Positions 24,227 to 33,217 of a stretch of 64,000 nt of DNA are shown here, in pieces. Source of the stretch: Microbacterium sp. AK031. Lineage in GTDB: Bacteria; Actinomycetota; Actinomycetes; Actinomycetales; Microbacteriaceae. The stretch's first letter is position 1; the number at the start of each line of letters is the position of its first letter. The stretch is taken from assembly GCF_024807145.1 (NCBI RefSeq), contig NZ_JANUCA010000004.1, positions 62,001-126,000 of the forward strand, written 5' to 3'. The position numbers were made by a program, and so were the translations under genes. The notes below the pieces were generated by a model. It ran no database searches and was not told the origin of the DNA. It was given only the letters and a program-made list of their open reading frames with translations.

Positions 24227-25725
24227 CCGAGCAGCAGGGCCCGGGCGGCTTCGGCGCCGACGCGGCTCGCGGCGGCGACCTCGACGGTCGGGAGAAGCAG
24301 CGGATGCCGGGCCGGCAGGCCCACATTCACCACGACGGCCTTCGGATCACGGGCGGCTGCGAGTTCCACGAGCGCGCGCTGCGCGTCTGCGACATCGGGA
24401 CGGTCGATCAGCAGCACGAGGCGTCCTTCGGTCGCGAGCGCCGCACTCAGCGCAGCATCCCGCTCCTCGTCCGTCGCCCGATCGACATCGAGCCGCACAC
24501 GGAACCCGTCGCCGGCGAGCCCGTCTGCGACATACGAGGCAGCACTGTCGACCGCGAGCGTCGAGCGTCGGCGCGCGTCGATGACGGAAAGAGCGGATGC
24601 CGCGGCATCCGTCGTCTCGTCGGTCACGCCGGTGAGCCGCAGGGCGCGCTGGACGATGACCGCGGCATCATAGGTCGCCGCTGCAGCTGCGGCGTCCGGC
24701 AGAGCATCAGCGAGCTTCGCCGCCAGAGTCCGTACCCGATTGCGCGCCTCCTCGACGCGCTCGCGCGGCAGGGTGCCGTCGCGGAGCGCCGCGACGATCG
24801 CCTCGCGCGCGGTGAGGTAGTCGATCTCATCCTGATCGGCGAGGGCGGCGGCGCCAGGGTTGGTCGGGTTGCCGATGCACAGCAGATCGGCGCCGGCCGC
24901 GAGCGCCTGCACGGCACCCCCGCCGATGCCGACCGACTCGCGCACCGCGGCCATGTCGAGCGCGTCGGTGATGATGACACCGTCGAACCCCATCTGACGC
25001 AGTCGCCCGAGCACCACGGGGTTCAGCGTCGCCGGGCGTTCACCCCACGCGGGGACGACGATGTGCGCGGTCATGATCGAGTCGGCGCCCGCGGCGATCG
25101 CCGCTCGGAACGGCGCGAGATGCACGTCGTCGATCTCGGCAGGGTCCAGCGTGATGACCGGCAGCGCATGGTGCGAGTCGAGGTGGGTGTCGCCGTGGCC
25201 GGGGAAGTGCTTCACACATGCCGCGACTCCCCCACCCTGAAGGCCTTCGACGGTCGCTGTGACATGACGTGAGACCAGCGCGGCATCCGCCCCGAACGAG
25301 CGCACGCCGATCACCGGGTTGCGCGGATCGGTGTTCACGTCGGCCACAGGGCCCAGCACCACGTTGATGCCTGCCGCACGTGCCCGCCGGGCGAGTTCGG
25401 CGCCGGTGGCCTCGCTCGCGGCGATGTCGTCGACGATGCCGAGCTGCGCGGCGCCGGGAAGCGTCGAGCCGGTGCCGACCTCGAGCCGGGTGACGCTGCC
25501 GCCCTCTTCGTCGATCCCGATCAGCGCACGCGGGTTCGCCGCACGGATCTCGGCGCTGAGCGCGGGAAGCTCAGCCGAGATGTTCTGGCCGAAGTACACG
25601 ACGCCTGCGAGGTCGTCCTCGAGCGCGGTGCGCAGCCATGCCGGAGCCCCGGCACCGCTCAACGACGTTCCGAAGAACCCCGGCCACAGCACGCTGTTGG
25701 CGAGTCGGGTGAGCTCGTCCGTCAT
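24220..25725 (-). CDS. glycoside hydrolase family 3 (NagZ-like)
   Basis: A GH3 enzyme, 501 residues, of the beta-N-acetylhexosaminidase branch. The loop KHFPGHGDTHLDSHHALP near 168-185 contains the His/Asp pair typical of NagZ-type enzymes, and the nucleophile motif TDALDM lies near 255. A C-terminal Rossmann-like domain follows the barrel. There is no signal peptide, so it acts in the cytosol. The ATG overlaps the stop of the sugar permease gene (ATGA), so it very likely cleaves the sugar that this ABC importer brings in, perhaps GlcNAc-containing oligosaccharides from chitin or peptidoglycan; the last step is inference. Confidence 0.9.
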   Translation of the reverse strand: MTDELTRLANSVLWPGFFGTSLSGAGAPAWLRTALEDDLAGVVYFGQNISAELPALSAEIRAANPRALIGIDEEGGSVTRLEVGTGSTLPGAAQLGIVDDIAASEATGAELARRARAAGINVVLGPVADVNTDPRNPVIGVRSFGADAALVSRHVTATVEGLQGGGVAACVKHFPGHGDTHLDSHHALPVITLDPAEIDDVHLAPFRAAIAAGADSIMTAHIVVPAWGERPATLNPVVLGRLRQMGFDGVIITDALDMAAVRESVGIGGGAVQALAAGADLLCIGNPTNPGAAALADQDEIDYLTAREAIVAALRDGTLPRERVEEARNRVRTLAAKLADALPDAAAAAATYDAAVIVQRALRLTGVTDETTDAAASALSVIDARRRSTLAVDSAASYVADGLAGDGFRVRLDVDRATDEERDAALSAALATEGRLVLLIDRPDVADAQRALVELAAARDPKAVVVNVGLPARHPLLLPTVEVAAASRVGAEAARALLLGR

Positions 25726-26558
25726 CCCTTCACTGCTCCCGCGACCATGCCGCTGGCGAGCCGGCGCTGCACGATGACGAAGAAGATCATGACGGGGAGC
25801 GTGATGATCGTCGAGGCAGCCATGATGCTGCCCCAGTCGTTCGAGTACAGGCCGAAGAACGACTTCAGACCGATCGCGACCGTGTACTGGTCACTCGCAC
25901 CGCCGAGCATGGTCATGGCGAAGATGAACTCGTTCCATGCGGTGATGAAGCTGAAGATGCTCGTGGCGACGAGGCCCGGCATCACCAGCGGCAGCAGCAC
26001 GGAGCGGAACATGCGCCACCAGCTCGCGCCGTCGATGTACGCGGCCTCTTCCAGCTCGACCGGCACAGCGGCGACGAAGCCGCGCAGCATCCAGATGCCG
26101 AACGCGAGCGAGAGCGCGACGTAGACGATCATCAGACCGATGATGCTGTTGAGCAGTCCGAGGCTCTTCACCTGCAGGAACAGCGGGATGACAAGCGCCT
26201 CGAGAGGCACCATCTGCACCACGAGGATCATCATCAGGATGGTCGTGCGGAACTTGAACTTGAACCGCGCCACCGCGACAGCGGCGAGCAGGCAGACGAG
26301 CGCACTCACCAGCACCGTCACGAGCGCGACGATCGCGGAGTTGCGCAGGAACACACCGAAACCGCCCTCGGTGAAGACGAAGGCGAAGTGGTCGAACGTG
26401 AGCTCTTCGGGGAAGAACGAGCGCCCACCGCTGGAGGCGTTCTTGTCGAAGGCGCTGGAGATCATCCAATACACCGGGAACAGCGTGAAGATCAGGACCG
26501 CAGCGACGGCGACGCCGATTCCGACCTTCGACAGGACGGACTTGTTGTTCGGGTTCAC
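25722..26558 (-). CDS. carbohydrate ABC transporter permease (MalG type)
   Basis: The second sugar-permease subunit, 278 residues with six membrane segments. The EAA coupling loop EEAAYIDGASWWRMFRSVLLP is readable near 180-200 (quoted in part by its core EAAYIDGA). The start is a GTG at 26556-26558 with GGAGG 7 nt ahead, inside the end of the MalF-type gene (GTGA overlap). No ATPase gene is in this operon, so a shared MsiK-type ATPase encoded elsewhere is expected, as is usual for actinobacterial sugar importers. Confidence 0.92.
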   Translation of the reverse strand: MNPNNKSVLSKVGIGVAVAAVLIFTLFPVYWMISSAFDKNASSGGRSFFPEELTFDHFAFVFTEGGFGVFLRNSAIVALVTVLVSALVCLLAAVAVARFKFKFRTTILMMILVVQMVPLEALVIPLFLQVKSLGLLNSIIGLMIVYVALSLAFGIWMLRGFVAAVPVELEEAAYIDGASWWRMFRSVLLPLVMPGLVATSIFSFITAWNEFIFAMTMLGGASDQYTVAIGLKSFFGLYSNDWGSIMAASTIITLPVMIFFVIVQRRLASGMVAGAVKG

Positions 26559-27535
26559 AGTTCGTCCTCCTTCATGAGCGAGCGGATGTACACGATCGTG
26601 ATGCCGATCAGCGCCAGCGTCAGCAGCACCGCGAGCGCGGCGCCGAAGCCGTAGCGGTTCTGCCCGAACGATTCGACATACGACCAGACGCCGAGGTTGA
26701 GCACAGAGCGATTCGATCCGGCCCCGCCGGGCATCAGATAGACCTGCGCGAACACCTTGAAGTCCCAGATGGTCGACAGGATGATCACGACCGAGAAGAC
26801 CGGACGCAGAGTCGGGAAGATGATGCTCCAGAACCGGCGCCACGCGCCTGCGCCGTCGAGGGCCGCTGCCTCGAGCATCTCCTTGGAGACGCCCAGGAGC
26901 CCTGCGAGCACCGTGATCGCGACGAATGGGAAGCCGTGGTGCACGACGTTCAACAGCACGATCGCATAGAACGACCACTGGTTCGTGAACCAGTTCACCG
27001 AGTCGTCGATCAGGCCGAGGCTCCGCAGCATGTCGTTGAAGATGCCGCGGTCGGCATCGAAGATGAAGGTCCACACGTAGGTGCCGGTGACGGCGGGCAT
27101 CGCCCACGCGATCATGATGCAGCTGGAGACGATCACGCGCCAGGTCGTGCCCAGTCGCTGCAGCAGCAGCGCCACGAGGGTGCCGACGGCGACGGTGGCG
27201 AACACCGCGACGGCGGCGAAGCCGACGGTGTTCGGCAGGACGACAGTCCAGAGGGTCGGGTTGGTGAGCGCCTCGACATAGTTGTCGAAGCCGATGAAGT
27301 TGGTCTCTCCTGTGTTGATCTGTCGCAGCCCGTAATCCTGCAGCGAGTAGATGAAGACCTGCACCAGCGGCCACAGCATGAGCACTGCGAGGATGGCGAG
27401 GCCGGGGGCCAGAAGCAGCCAAGGGCGAGCCTTGGCGATGGAGAGGAACCGATTGGATCGGCGGCCGCCGGCCACGGAGGCGGGGGTGTCCCCCGCCTCC
27501 GTGGGTGTCGGCAGCGGTGCGTGCACCGTCGACAT
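26555..27535 (-). CDS. carbohydrate ABC transporter permease (MalF type)
   Basis: The first sugar-permease subunit, 326 residues. A polar N-terminus of about 35 residues precedes six membrane helices, and the coupling loop EAAALDGAGAWRRFWSI lies near 215-232. The stretch PWLLLAPGLAILAVLMLWPL at the first helix is typical of CUT1-family members. It lies 24 bp after the binding-protein gene and overlaps the MalG-type gene by 4 bp. Confidence 0.92.
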   Translation of the reverse strand: MSTVHAPLPTPTEAGDTPASVAGGRRSNRFLSIAKARPWLLLAPGLAILAVLMLWPLVQVFIYSLQDYGLRQINTGETNFIGFDNYVEALTNPTLWTVVLPNTVGFAAVAVFATVAVGTLVALLLQRLGTTWRVIVSSCIMIAWAMPAVTGTYVWTFIFDADRGIFNDMLRSLGLIDDSVNWFTNQWSFYAIVLLNVVHHGFPFVAITVLAGLLGVSKEMLEAAALDGAGAWRRFWSIIFPTLRPVFSVVIILSTIWDFKVFAQVYLMPGGAGSNRSVLNLGVWSYVESFGQNRYGFGAALAVLLTLALIGITIVYIRSLMKEDEL

Positions 27536-27559
27536 GGAGGGTTATTGCCTAACTGGTTG

Positions 27560-28846
27560 TTACTGGTTGAGCAGCTCGGTCATCTCAGCTGCGGCGTCCT
27601 TCGTCGCGGTGGCGACGTCCTTCTGCCCGCTGAGGATCGACTGGATCATCGCGTTGGTGGTCTTCTTCGCCTGGACGGCGCCGAAGTTCGGAGTCACCGG
27701 CACGGATGCGCCGCCGTCGACCATCTGCTCCGCGAACGGTGCGACCAGCGGGTCGGTCGAGGCGAGGGCCTCTTCCATCGCCGAGGCGACGCCCGGGAAG
27801 TAGCCGGTCTGCTCAGCCCACTGCTCGGCGTACTCGCCGGTGGTCATGAACTGGACGAACTCCCATGCGAGGTCGGCGTTCTTCGTGGTGTTGAAGATCG
27901 ACAGGTGCGATCCGCCGAGCACGGACGGGGCGATGCCGCCGTCCTCACCGGGGATGACCGCTGCGCCGAGCTTGCCCTCGAGCTCGGGGTTGGTCTCGAT
28001 GAGCGCGTTCGGCGTCCACGAGCCGGACAGCATCATCGCGACGTTGCCCTGCGTGAACGCGTCACGGACGTCGGTCTCCTTCCAGGTGGTGGCACCTGCG
28101 GAGGAGAAGCCGTGAGTCGTGGCCAGGTCGGTGTAGAACTGGATGCCGGCCTGCGACTCCTTGCTGTCGAGCTCGCTCGTCCAGGTGTCGCCGTCGAGCG
28201 TGGCGATCTCTCCGCCTGCACCCCAGACCCACGGGTACACGAAGAACTCGGAGTCTCCGGCGACCGGGAACGCGAGCATCTCGGGGTGTGCGGCCTTGAT
28301 GGCCTCACCGGCGGCGACGATGTCGTCCCAGCTCTTCGGCGCCTCGAGACCGAGCTCTTCGAAGATGTCGGTGCGGTAGACGATCGAGCGGACACCGGCG
28401 TACCACGGCATGCCGTAGAGCTCTTCGTCGTAGGTGCCGGCGACTTCGAGGCCCTCGACCAGGTCGTCGCGGAGGCCGTCTTCGGCGTCGACGTACTCGT
28501 CGATCGGCAGCAGCGCACCGGCATCGGCGAACTCAGCGGTCCAGGTGGTGCCGGTCTCGGCGATGTCGGGGGTGGTGCCGCCGGCGATCGAGGTCACGAA
28601 GCGGTCGTGAGCGTCTGCCCACTGCACCTCTTCGAACTCGACAGTCGCGCCGGTCTCCTCCTTGAACGCCGAGGAGACCTCGTCGAGGAAAGCGGTGGCG
28701 TCAGGGTTGGTGCCCTGCATGATCCAGACGCTGAGAGTCTGATCCTCACCGTCGGTCGAGCCGTTGCCCGCGTCGCCGGAACACGCGGCGAGGCCCAGTG
28801 CTGCCGTGACGCCGAGCGCCACGATGGGAAGAATGCGCTTCTTCAT
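27560..28846 (-). CDS. sugar ABC transporter substrate-binding lipoprotein
   Basis: A family 1 extracellular binding protein, 428 residues, with signal peptide and lipobox LAAC (Cys at about 22). The body shows the usual lobes, with SVWIMQG, GTTPDIAETGTTW and GNVAMMLSGSW. It captures a mono- or oligosaccharide for the downstream permeases. ATG 28844-28846 has AGGAG at 9 nt; the frame above it is not coding. The gene is preceded by a promoter and a short palindrome of LacI-operator type, so induction by the transported sugar is likely. Confidence 0.92.
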   Translation of the reverse strand: MKKRILPIVALGVTAALGLAACSGDAGNGSTDGEDQTLSVWIMQGTNPDATAFLDEVSSAFKEETGATVEFEEVQWADAHDRFVTSIAGGTTPDIAETGTTWTAEFADAGALLPIDEYVDAEDGLRDDLVEGLEVAGTYDEELYGMPWYAGVRSIVYRTDIFEELGLEAPKSWDDIVAAGEAIKAAHPEMLAFPVAGDSEFFVYPWVWGAGGEIATLDGDTWTSELDSKESQAGIQFYTDLATTHGFSSAGATTWKETDVRDAFTQGNVAMMLSGSWTPNALIETNPELEGKLGAAVIPGEDGGIAPSVLGGSHLSIFNTTKNADLAWEFVQFMTTGEYAEQWAEQTGYFPGVASAMEEALASTDPLVAPFAEQMVDGGASVPVTPNFGAVQAKKTTNAMIQSILSGQKDVATATKDAAAEMTELLNQ

Positions 28847-28881
28847 CTGGTGAATCTCCTCATTGAAAAATGCCTCGGCGC

Positions 28882-28892
28882 GCAACGGTTGC
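28882..28892. promoter_or_regulatory. putative LacI-family operator
   Basis: GCAAC-G-GTTGC is an 11-bp palindrome located about 16 bp downstream of the likely -10 box of the sugar operon, a position suited to repression. No LacI gene is in the window. Confidence 0.5.
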
Positions 28893-28908
28893 ATGCCGAT
28901 CAGGAAAA

Positions 28909-28937
28909 AGTATTCATCACTAACAAAATACCTGCAA
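28909..28937 (-). promoter_or_regulatory. putative promoter of the sugar ABC operon
   Basis: On the minus strand TTGCAG (-35) and AATACT (-10) are spaced by 17 bp in an AT-rich patch that contrasts with the GC-rich surroundings. Confidence 0.5.
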
Positions 28938-28994
28938 CTCCTGCGGATGATCGTCACACACCTGTAACACGTGCCTCGCGCATAGGCTCAGGGC

Positions 28995-29861
28995 ATGGGA
29001 CGCACGCGCGCGAAGGACACCGAGCATCCGCAGGCGCGGCTCGATCATGGCGGCACAGCGGTGATCTCGCCCTCGGAGTTCACGAGCGGTTTCGAGCTGG
29101 TCGTCGACGACACTCCCCAGTCGCACGTCGACCTCGACGACCCGACGCATCTGCACTTCGAGTACGTCGTGCGCATGGGGGCGGTGATCGATCAGCTGAC
29201 CACAGCGGGGGCGCCGCTGACCGCCGTGCACCTCGGTGCCGGTGCACTGACCATCCCCCGCTACATCGAGGCCACAAGGCCGGGATCGCGTCAGCAGGTG
29301 ATCGAGTGGGAAGCGCCGCTCGCGGCCCTTGTGCGCGAGCACCTGCCGCTGCCGCGCGGGGCGTCGATCAGGATCCGGATCGGAGATGCACGCGCGGGGG
29401 CGCAGAGGCTGCCCCCCGCACTCAGCGGTGCCTGCGATCTCGTCGTCTCGGACGTCTACTCCGGTGCGCAGACGCCCGCTCACCTCACCAGCGTCGAGTT
29501 CTATCGCGAGCTGTCGGGGCTCCTCGCTCCGACCGGAGTGCTTCTCGTCAACGTCGCCGACGGCCCCGGACTCGCTTTCGCGAGGCGCCAGGTCGCCACG
29601 ATCGCGCATGTGCTCCCCGAGGTCGCGCTGCTGGCCGACACTCAGGTGCTGAAGGGCCGTCGGTTCGGGAACCTCGTCATCGCGGCATCCGCGTCTCCCC
29701 TGCCGACCGAATGGCTGCCGCGGATGCTGGCGGCCGGTCCCCACCCGGCGAAGATCGCGCAGGGCGCCGAGGTCACCGCCTTCGCGAAGGGCGCGCGCAT
29801 CGTCACGGATGCGGATGCTGTGGCGTCGCCGAAGCCGGACGCGTCGATCTTCCTGCGCTGA
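28995..29861 (+). CDS. spermidine synthase-like methyltransferase-fold protein
   Basis: A 288-residue Rossmann-fold protein of the polyamine aminopropyltransferase-like group. The dinucleotide-type loop AVHLGAGALTIPRY is near 70-85, an acidic residue follows in VIEWEAP near 100, and SDVYSGAQTPAHL near 150 matches the active-site loop region. The pairing partner S-adenosylmethionine decarboxylase is not nearby, so a true spermidine synthase role is unproved. TAGGCT lies exactly 6 nt ahead of the ATG, indicating a leaderless transcript. It is divergent from the sugar operon. Confidence 0.75.
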   Translation: MGRTRAKDTEHPQARLDHGGTAVISPSEFTSGFELVVDDTPQSHVDLDDPTHLHFEYVVRMGAVIDQLTTAGAPLTAVHLGAGALTIPRYIEATRPGSRQQVIEWEAPLAALVREHLPLPRGASIRIRIGDARAGAQRLPPALSGACDLVVSDVYSGAQTPAHLTSVEFYRELSGLLAPTGVLLVNVADGPGLAFARRQVATIAHVLPEVALLADTQVLKGRRFGNLVIAASASPLPTEWLPRMLAAGPHPAKIAQGAEVTAFAKGARIVTDADAVASPKPDASIFLR

Positions 29862-29943
29862 AATCTCCCTCCGGGGCGTGCCGCCGACTCGTCTGCAGAT
29901 CCGAGAGGCAGACTGGAGCGAGGCCGCAGCGGAAGGAGAGCAC

Positions 29944-30471
29944 ATGGGTTACATCAAGGGTTACGATCCAGAGACTCTTCGTGAGCAGGTCGATCAGGTC
30001 GAGTGCGCACAGCGACTGGTCGAGATCGAATCGCAGCGCAGCCTGCCTGCACTGCTGGAGCGGGTCTGGCTGCTCAAGGTGCTCGGCCAGCTCGACGATG
30101 CGCTGAACCTCTCCGACGAATCGGTGCGTGTGGCACGGATGGCCGGCACGCGCAAGGATGTCATTCGCGCACGTGTGCTGCACGCGACGATCCTGCAGTA
30201 CCGAGGCGCACATGCTGCCGCCGAGCAGGAGCTCGCGACGTGCGCATCCGAGGCCGAAGGCCAGGGTTGGGCGTCGATCGCCGCCTTCGCGTACCAGCAC
30301 CACGGCAAGAACGCCTACGACGCCGGCGATTTCGACGAGGCGCGCACGAGCCTCAAGCAGGCGCTCTTCCTCCGCCGCGAGGCGGGCGCGGCGGATGCTG
30401 AGCTCGAGGTCGCGCTGCTCGCGATCGAGGCGGCGGAGAAGCGCCGCAGTGGGCAGCTCGTCGGGAGCTGA
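29944..30471 (+). CDS. tetratricopeptide-repeat-like protein
   Basis: A 175-residue helical protein with two or three TPR-like units: ALLERVWLLKVLGQLDDALN near 37-56, and HHGKNAYDAGDFDEARTSLK near 120-139. It has no signal peptide or membrane segment. TPR units mediate protein contacts; no partner is identifiable. The ATG at 29944 has AAGGAG with 5-nt spacing. It follows the spermidine-synthase-like gene by 82 bp on the same strand. Confidence 0.75.
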   Translation: MGYIKGYDPETLREQVDQVECAQRLVEIESQRSLPALLERVWLLKVLGQLDDALNLSDESVRVARMAGTRKDVIRARVLHATILQYRGAHAAAEQELATCASEAEGQGWASIAAFAYQHHGKNAYDAGDFDEARTSLKQALFLRREAGAADAELEVALLAIEAAEKRRSGQLVGS

Positions 30472-30562
30472 CCCAGCCCGTCACTGAGCCTCGCTCCGCC
30501 GGTCGCTGGCCCTGTCGAAGCGTCCGACATCCGACAACCGGCCGAATGTCGCCGGATTGTTC

Positions 30563-30568
30563 TAATCT
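30563..30568 (+). promoter_or_regulatory. -10 hexamer TAATCT, leaderless promoter
   Basis: TAATCT is followed by 6 nt and the ATG of the SprT-like gene, which has no ribosome site. Confidence 0.55.
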
Positions 30569-30574
30569 GGGCGC

Positions 30575-31069
30575 ATGGCGGAACTTGACCGTGTGCGCAT
30601 CTGGGGTGACGCACTGATTCGGTTGCACCTCGATGACTCCTGGTCGTTCGGCTTCGACCACGCGAAACGTCGTGCCGGGCAGTGCGATTTCCGAGCGAAG
30701 AAGATCACCGTGTCGCGCTACCTCGCGGCGCGCTTCGACGACGACGAGATCCACCAGGTGCTGCTGCACGAAGTCGCCCACGCCCTGGCCGGCCACCGAG
30801 CCGCGCACGGGGCGAAGTGGAAGCTGATCGCCCGCGACATCGGCTACGTCGGCGGAACGACGCACCACGGCGAGACGGCGGAGGAGCTGGCGCCGTGGAT
30901 CGGCACCTGCCCCGCCGGTCACGTGACATACCGGCACCGCCGGCCCAGCAGGGCGACCTCGTGCGTCAAGTGCTCTCGCACCTTCGACCCACGGTTCGAG
31001 TTCGCATGGACCCGCCGCGAGATCACCGCCGAGGTGAAGCTCGCCGCGCAGATGCCGCACCCGCAGTAG
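30575..31069 (+). CDS. SprT-like zinc metalloprotease
   Basis: A 164-residue SprT/Spartan-fold protein. The zinc motif HEVAHALAGH has ligands His65 and His69 and catalytic Glu66, followed by a downstream HG near 78. A C-terminal zinc ribbon (Cys112, His116, Cys130, Cys133) matches the SprT zinc-finger. Eukaryotic relatives degrade DNA-protein crosslinks; the bacterial role is less certain. It is convergent with the ComB-like gene, whose stop is only 9 bp away. Confidence 0.85.
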   Translation: MAELDRVRIWGDALIRLHLDDSWSFGFDHAKRRAGQCDFRAKKITVSRYLAARFDDDEIHQVLLHEVAHALAGHRAAHGAKWKLIARDIGYVGGTTHHGETAEELAPWIGTCPAGHVTYRHRRPSRATSCVKCSRTFDPRFEFAWTRREITAEVKLAAQMPHPQ

Positions 31070-31077
31070 CCACAGGC

Positions 31078-31734
31078 TCAGGCGAACGCGATGAACTGTC
31101 CGTCGCTGAGCACCGGCACGACATGCGTCGCGTCCACCTCGGCGGCAGCCGCAGTTCCTGTCGGCACAAGCCCTGCTCGCTCGATCCGCGCGGTCGCGGC
31201 GACGCCTTCGGCGATCTCCTTGCCGGATCCGGATGCTGTGAGCAGATGCCGCATCGCCAGGCGCAGTCCGCGCGCCGATTCGCAGACGACCGCCGCTTCG
31301 GGCGAGGTGTGGTCGGCGCCGAGATCGCTCAGCGCCGCGATGATGGTGCCCGCGCCGAGCTGATCTTCGACGGCGAGGCGGAGGTCTCCGGCATCCGTCA
31401 GCTCGCCCGCCGCGATCACGGCGACAGAGGTGCGCTGCTGTCGGCGGTTCTGCAGTTCGAGCACCGTCTTCGCCACCGCCGATGCGTTGCGCAACGCGCC
31501 GAGAAGCACGGTCGATTCGCCGGCCGCCGCCACCACGGCCGCACCGTTGCGCGTCCAGCCCTCGGCATCCGCCAGTGAGACCGTGCGGCCCGAGGCCACG
31601 GCATCCGTCACTGTCGATGAGAAGCGCAGCACGTCCACCACGACGACCACGTCGGCGGGTGCGAGACGCTGCAGCCCCGCGACTCCCCACTCGAAGCGGA
31701 CTTGATATGCGGACTGATCGAACGGCTGCGGCAT
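31078..31734 (-). CDS. 2-phosphosulfolactate phosphatase family (ComB-like)
   Basis: A 218-residue member of the ComB family. The hallmark strand VVVVVDVLRFSSTVTDAVAS near 28-47 supplies the active-site Asp, and QNRRQQRTSVAVIAAGE lies near 94-110. In methanogens ComB makes sulfolactate for coenzyme M; in actinobacteria the substrate is unknown, and no other coenzyme M gene is seen here, so the pathway name should not be carried over. TAGGCT stands 6 nt before the ATG. Confidence 0.82.
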   Translation of the reverse strand: MPQPFDQSAYQVRFEWGVAGLQRLAPADVVVVVDVLRFSSTVTDAVASGRTVSLADAEGWTRNGAAVVAAAGESTVLLGALRNASAVAKTVLELQNRRQQRTSVAVIAAGELTDAGDLRLAVEDQLGAGTIIAALSDLGADHTSPEAAVVCESARGLRLAMRHLLTASGSGKEIAEGVAATARIERAGLVPTGTAAAAEVDATHVVPVLSDGQFIAFA

Positions 31735-31759
31735 CCCTCTAGCCTATGAGACCTGCGGC

Positions 31760-33217
31760 TCAGTCGACGGCCAGCGCCTCGACCGGCGCGACGCGGGTCG
31801 CCAGCCGGGTCGGTGTCGCTGCGGCCACGAGCGTCAGCACCGCGGTGGCGACGACGATGACGACCACGGGGATCCATGGCACGGCCGGCGCCACAAGCCC
31901 CGCCGTGTCGAAGTTCGGCGGCACCCGCACAGAGCCGAGCAGCGACTGCGCCGCGATCCAGCCGTAGAGCACTCCGAGCACGAGCCCGGTCGCCGTCGCC
32001 GTGATCGTGATGTGCAGCGCCTCGAGCAGGATCATCCGGCGCACCTGGCCGTTCGACAGGCCGATCGCCCGCAGTAGTCCGAGCTCGCGCCGCCGCTGCA
32101 CCACTCCGATCGTGAGCAGGTTGACCAATCCGACCGCGGCGATCGCGGCCGAGACGCCGACGAGCACCATCATGACGGCGGCGAAGCTGTCCATGATGAG
32201 GGCGAACTCCGAATCGAGCTCTCCACCTGCGGCCTTCGCCAGCAGCACCTTGACCGATTCCAGCGCGACAGCGAACATCGTCACCAGCGTCACGCCCATG
32301 ACGACGCCGATCGCCATGCGGCTGGAGCGCTCCGGGTACCTCAGCGCGTTCTCGGCTGCCAGTCGTGCGGTCGCCGAGCGTCCGAACAGCTTTCCGACGA
32401 GTCGCAGTAGCGGCGGAATCACGAGAACGGCTCCCAGCGAGATCCCGGTGAACGAGAGCAATCCGCCGAAGAACGCCACGACCACGCCCAGCGGCGTGAC
32501 CAACCCGGTGAGCACGCCGAATGCGAGCAGGGCCGCCCCGGCGATGAGCAGCAGCAGCGCGCCGACGTGGCGCGTGGGGCGCCGCGCGGCATCCTCGTGC
32601 GAGCGCTCCACCGAGCCTCCGATGGCCTGCAGCGGCGTCACCGCGAGCACGCGCCTGGAGCCCACCCACGCCGCCGCCCACGTGGTCAGGGCGACGCCGA
32701 TCGCTGGAATCAGGATCGCCGGCTGCATCAGGGTGAACGAGGGCAGCGCGCCCAGCATCCGATCGGCGACGGCCACTCCGCCCCAGGCGATGACGATGCC
32801 CACGACCAGGCCGATGACGGCACCGAGCGCGCCGACGACGAGACCCTGATTCGCGACCTCGACCCGCTGCGAACGTGCGCTGCCGCCGATCAGTCGCACC
32901 AGCGCGATGTGGCGCGTGCGCCCGGCGATGATGGTCGAGAACGTGTTGGCCGTGACGATCGCGCCGACATAGAGCGCGACGCCGATCAGCAGCACCGAGA
33001 GCAACGCGACCACGACGGCGAGTGTGCCGCTGTCTCCGATGTACGGGTCAGCCTTCAGCATCGCCCCGATGTACACCGTCGCCTCGATGAGCACGACGCC
33101 GAGAACCGACGAGAGCGCGGCGACCAGAACGCTGGCGCCCATCCCACGGTCGCGCAGCCAGGTGAGGCGAGGTCCGGTCGCGGTCGTCTCGGGGACGACG
33201 GATGCCACGGCGCTCAT
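31760..33217 (-). CDS. FtsX-like ABC transporter permease
   Basis: A 485-residue permease with two FtsX-type domains. The N-terminal half has GRTRHIALVRLIGGSARSQR and the C-terminal half has RRRELGLLRAIGLSNGQVRR; each is the intracellular turn preceding a membrane helix. About nine or ten membrane segments are seen. Transporters of this MacB-type group work by mechanotransmission, often in antibiotic-peptide resistance or lipid handling. The ATG-stop overlap (4 bp) with the ATPase gene shows they act together. Confidence 0.9.
   Translation of the reverse strand: MSAVASVVPETTATGPRLTWLRDRGMGASVLVAALSSVLGVVLIEATVYIGAMLKADPYIGDSGTLAVVVALLSVLLIGVALYVGAIVTANTFSTIIAGRTRHIALVRLIGGSARSQRVEVANQGLVVGALGAVIGLVVGIVIAWGGVAVADRMLGALPSFTLMQPAILIPAIGVALTTWAAAWVGSRRVLAVTPLQAIGGSVERSHEDAARRPTRHVGALLLLIAGAALLAFGVLTGLVTPLGVVVAFFGGLLSFTGISLGAVLVIPPLLRLVGKLFGRSATARLAAENALRYPERSSRMAIGVVMGVTLVTMFAVALESVKVLLAKAAGGELDSEFALIMDSFAAVMMVLVGVSAAIAAVGLVNLLTIGVVQRRRELGLLRAIGLSNGQVRRMILLEALHITITATATGLVLGVLYGWIAAQSLLGSVRVPPNFDTAGLVAPAVPWIPVVVIVVATAVLTLVAAATPTRLATRVAPVEALAVD

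Noticed and set aside
26936..30106. A frame of about 1,050 codons on the + strand across the sugar operon and beyond
   Set aside because: It crosses genes on both strands, has no domain and no ribosome site; a GC-driven shadow.
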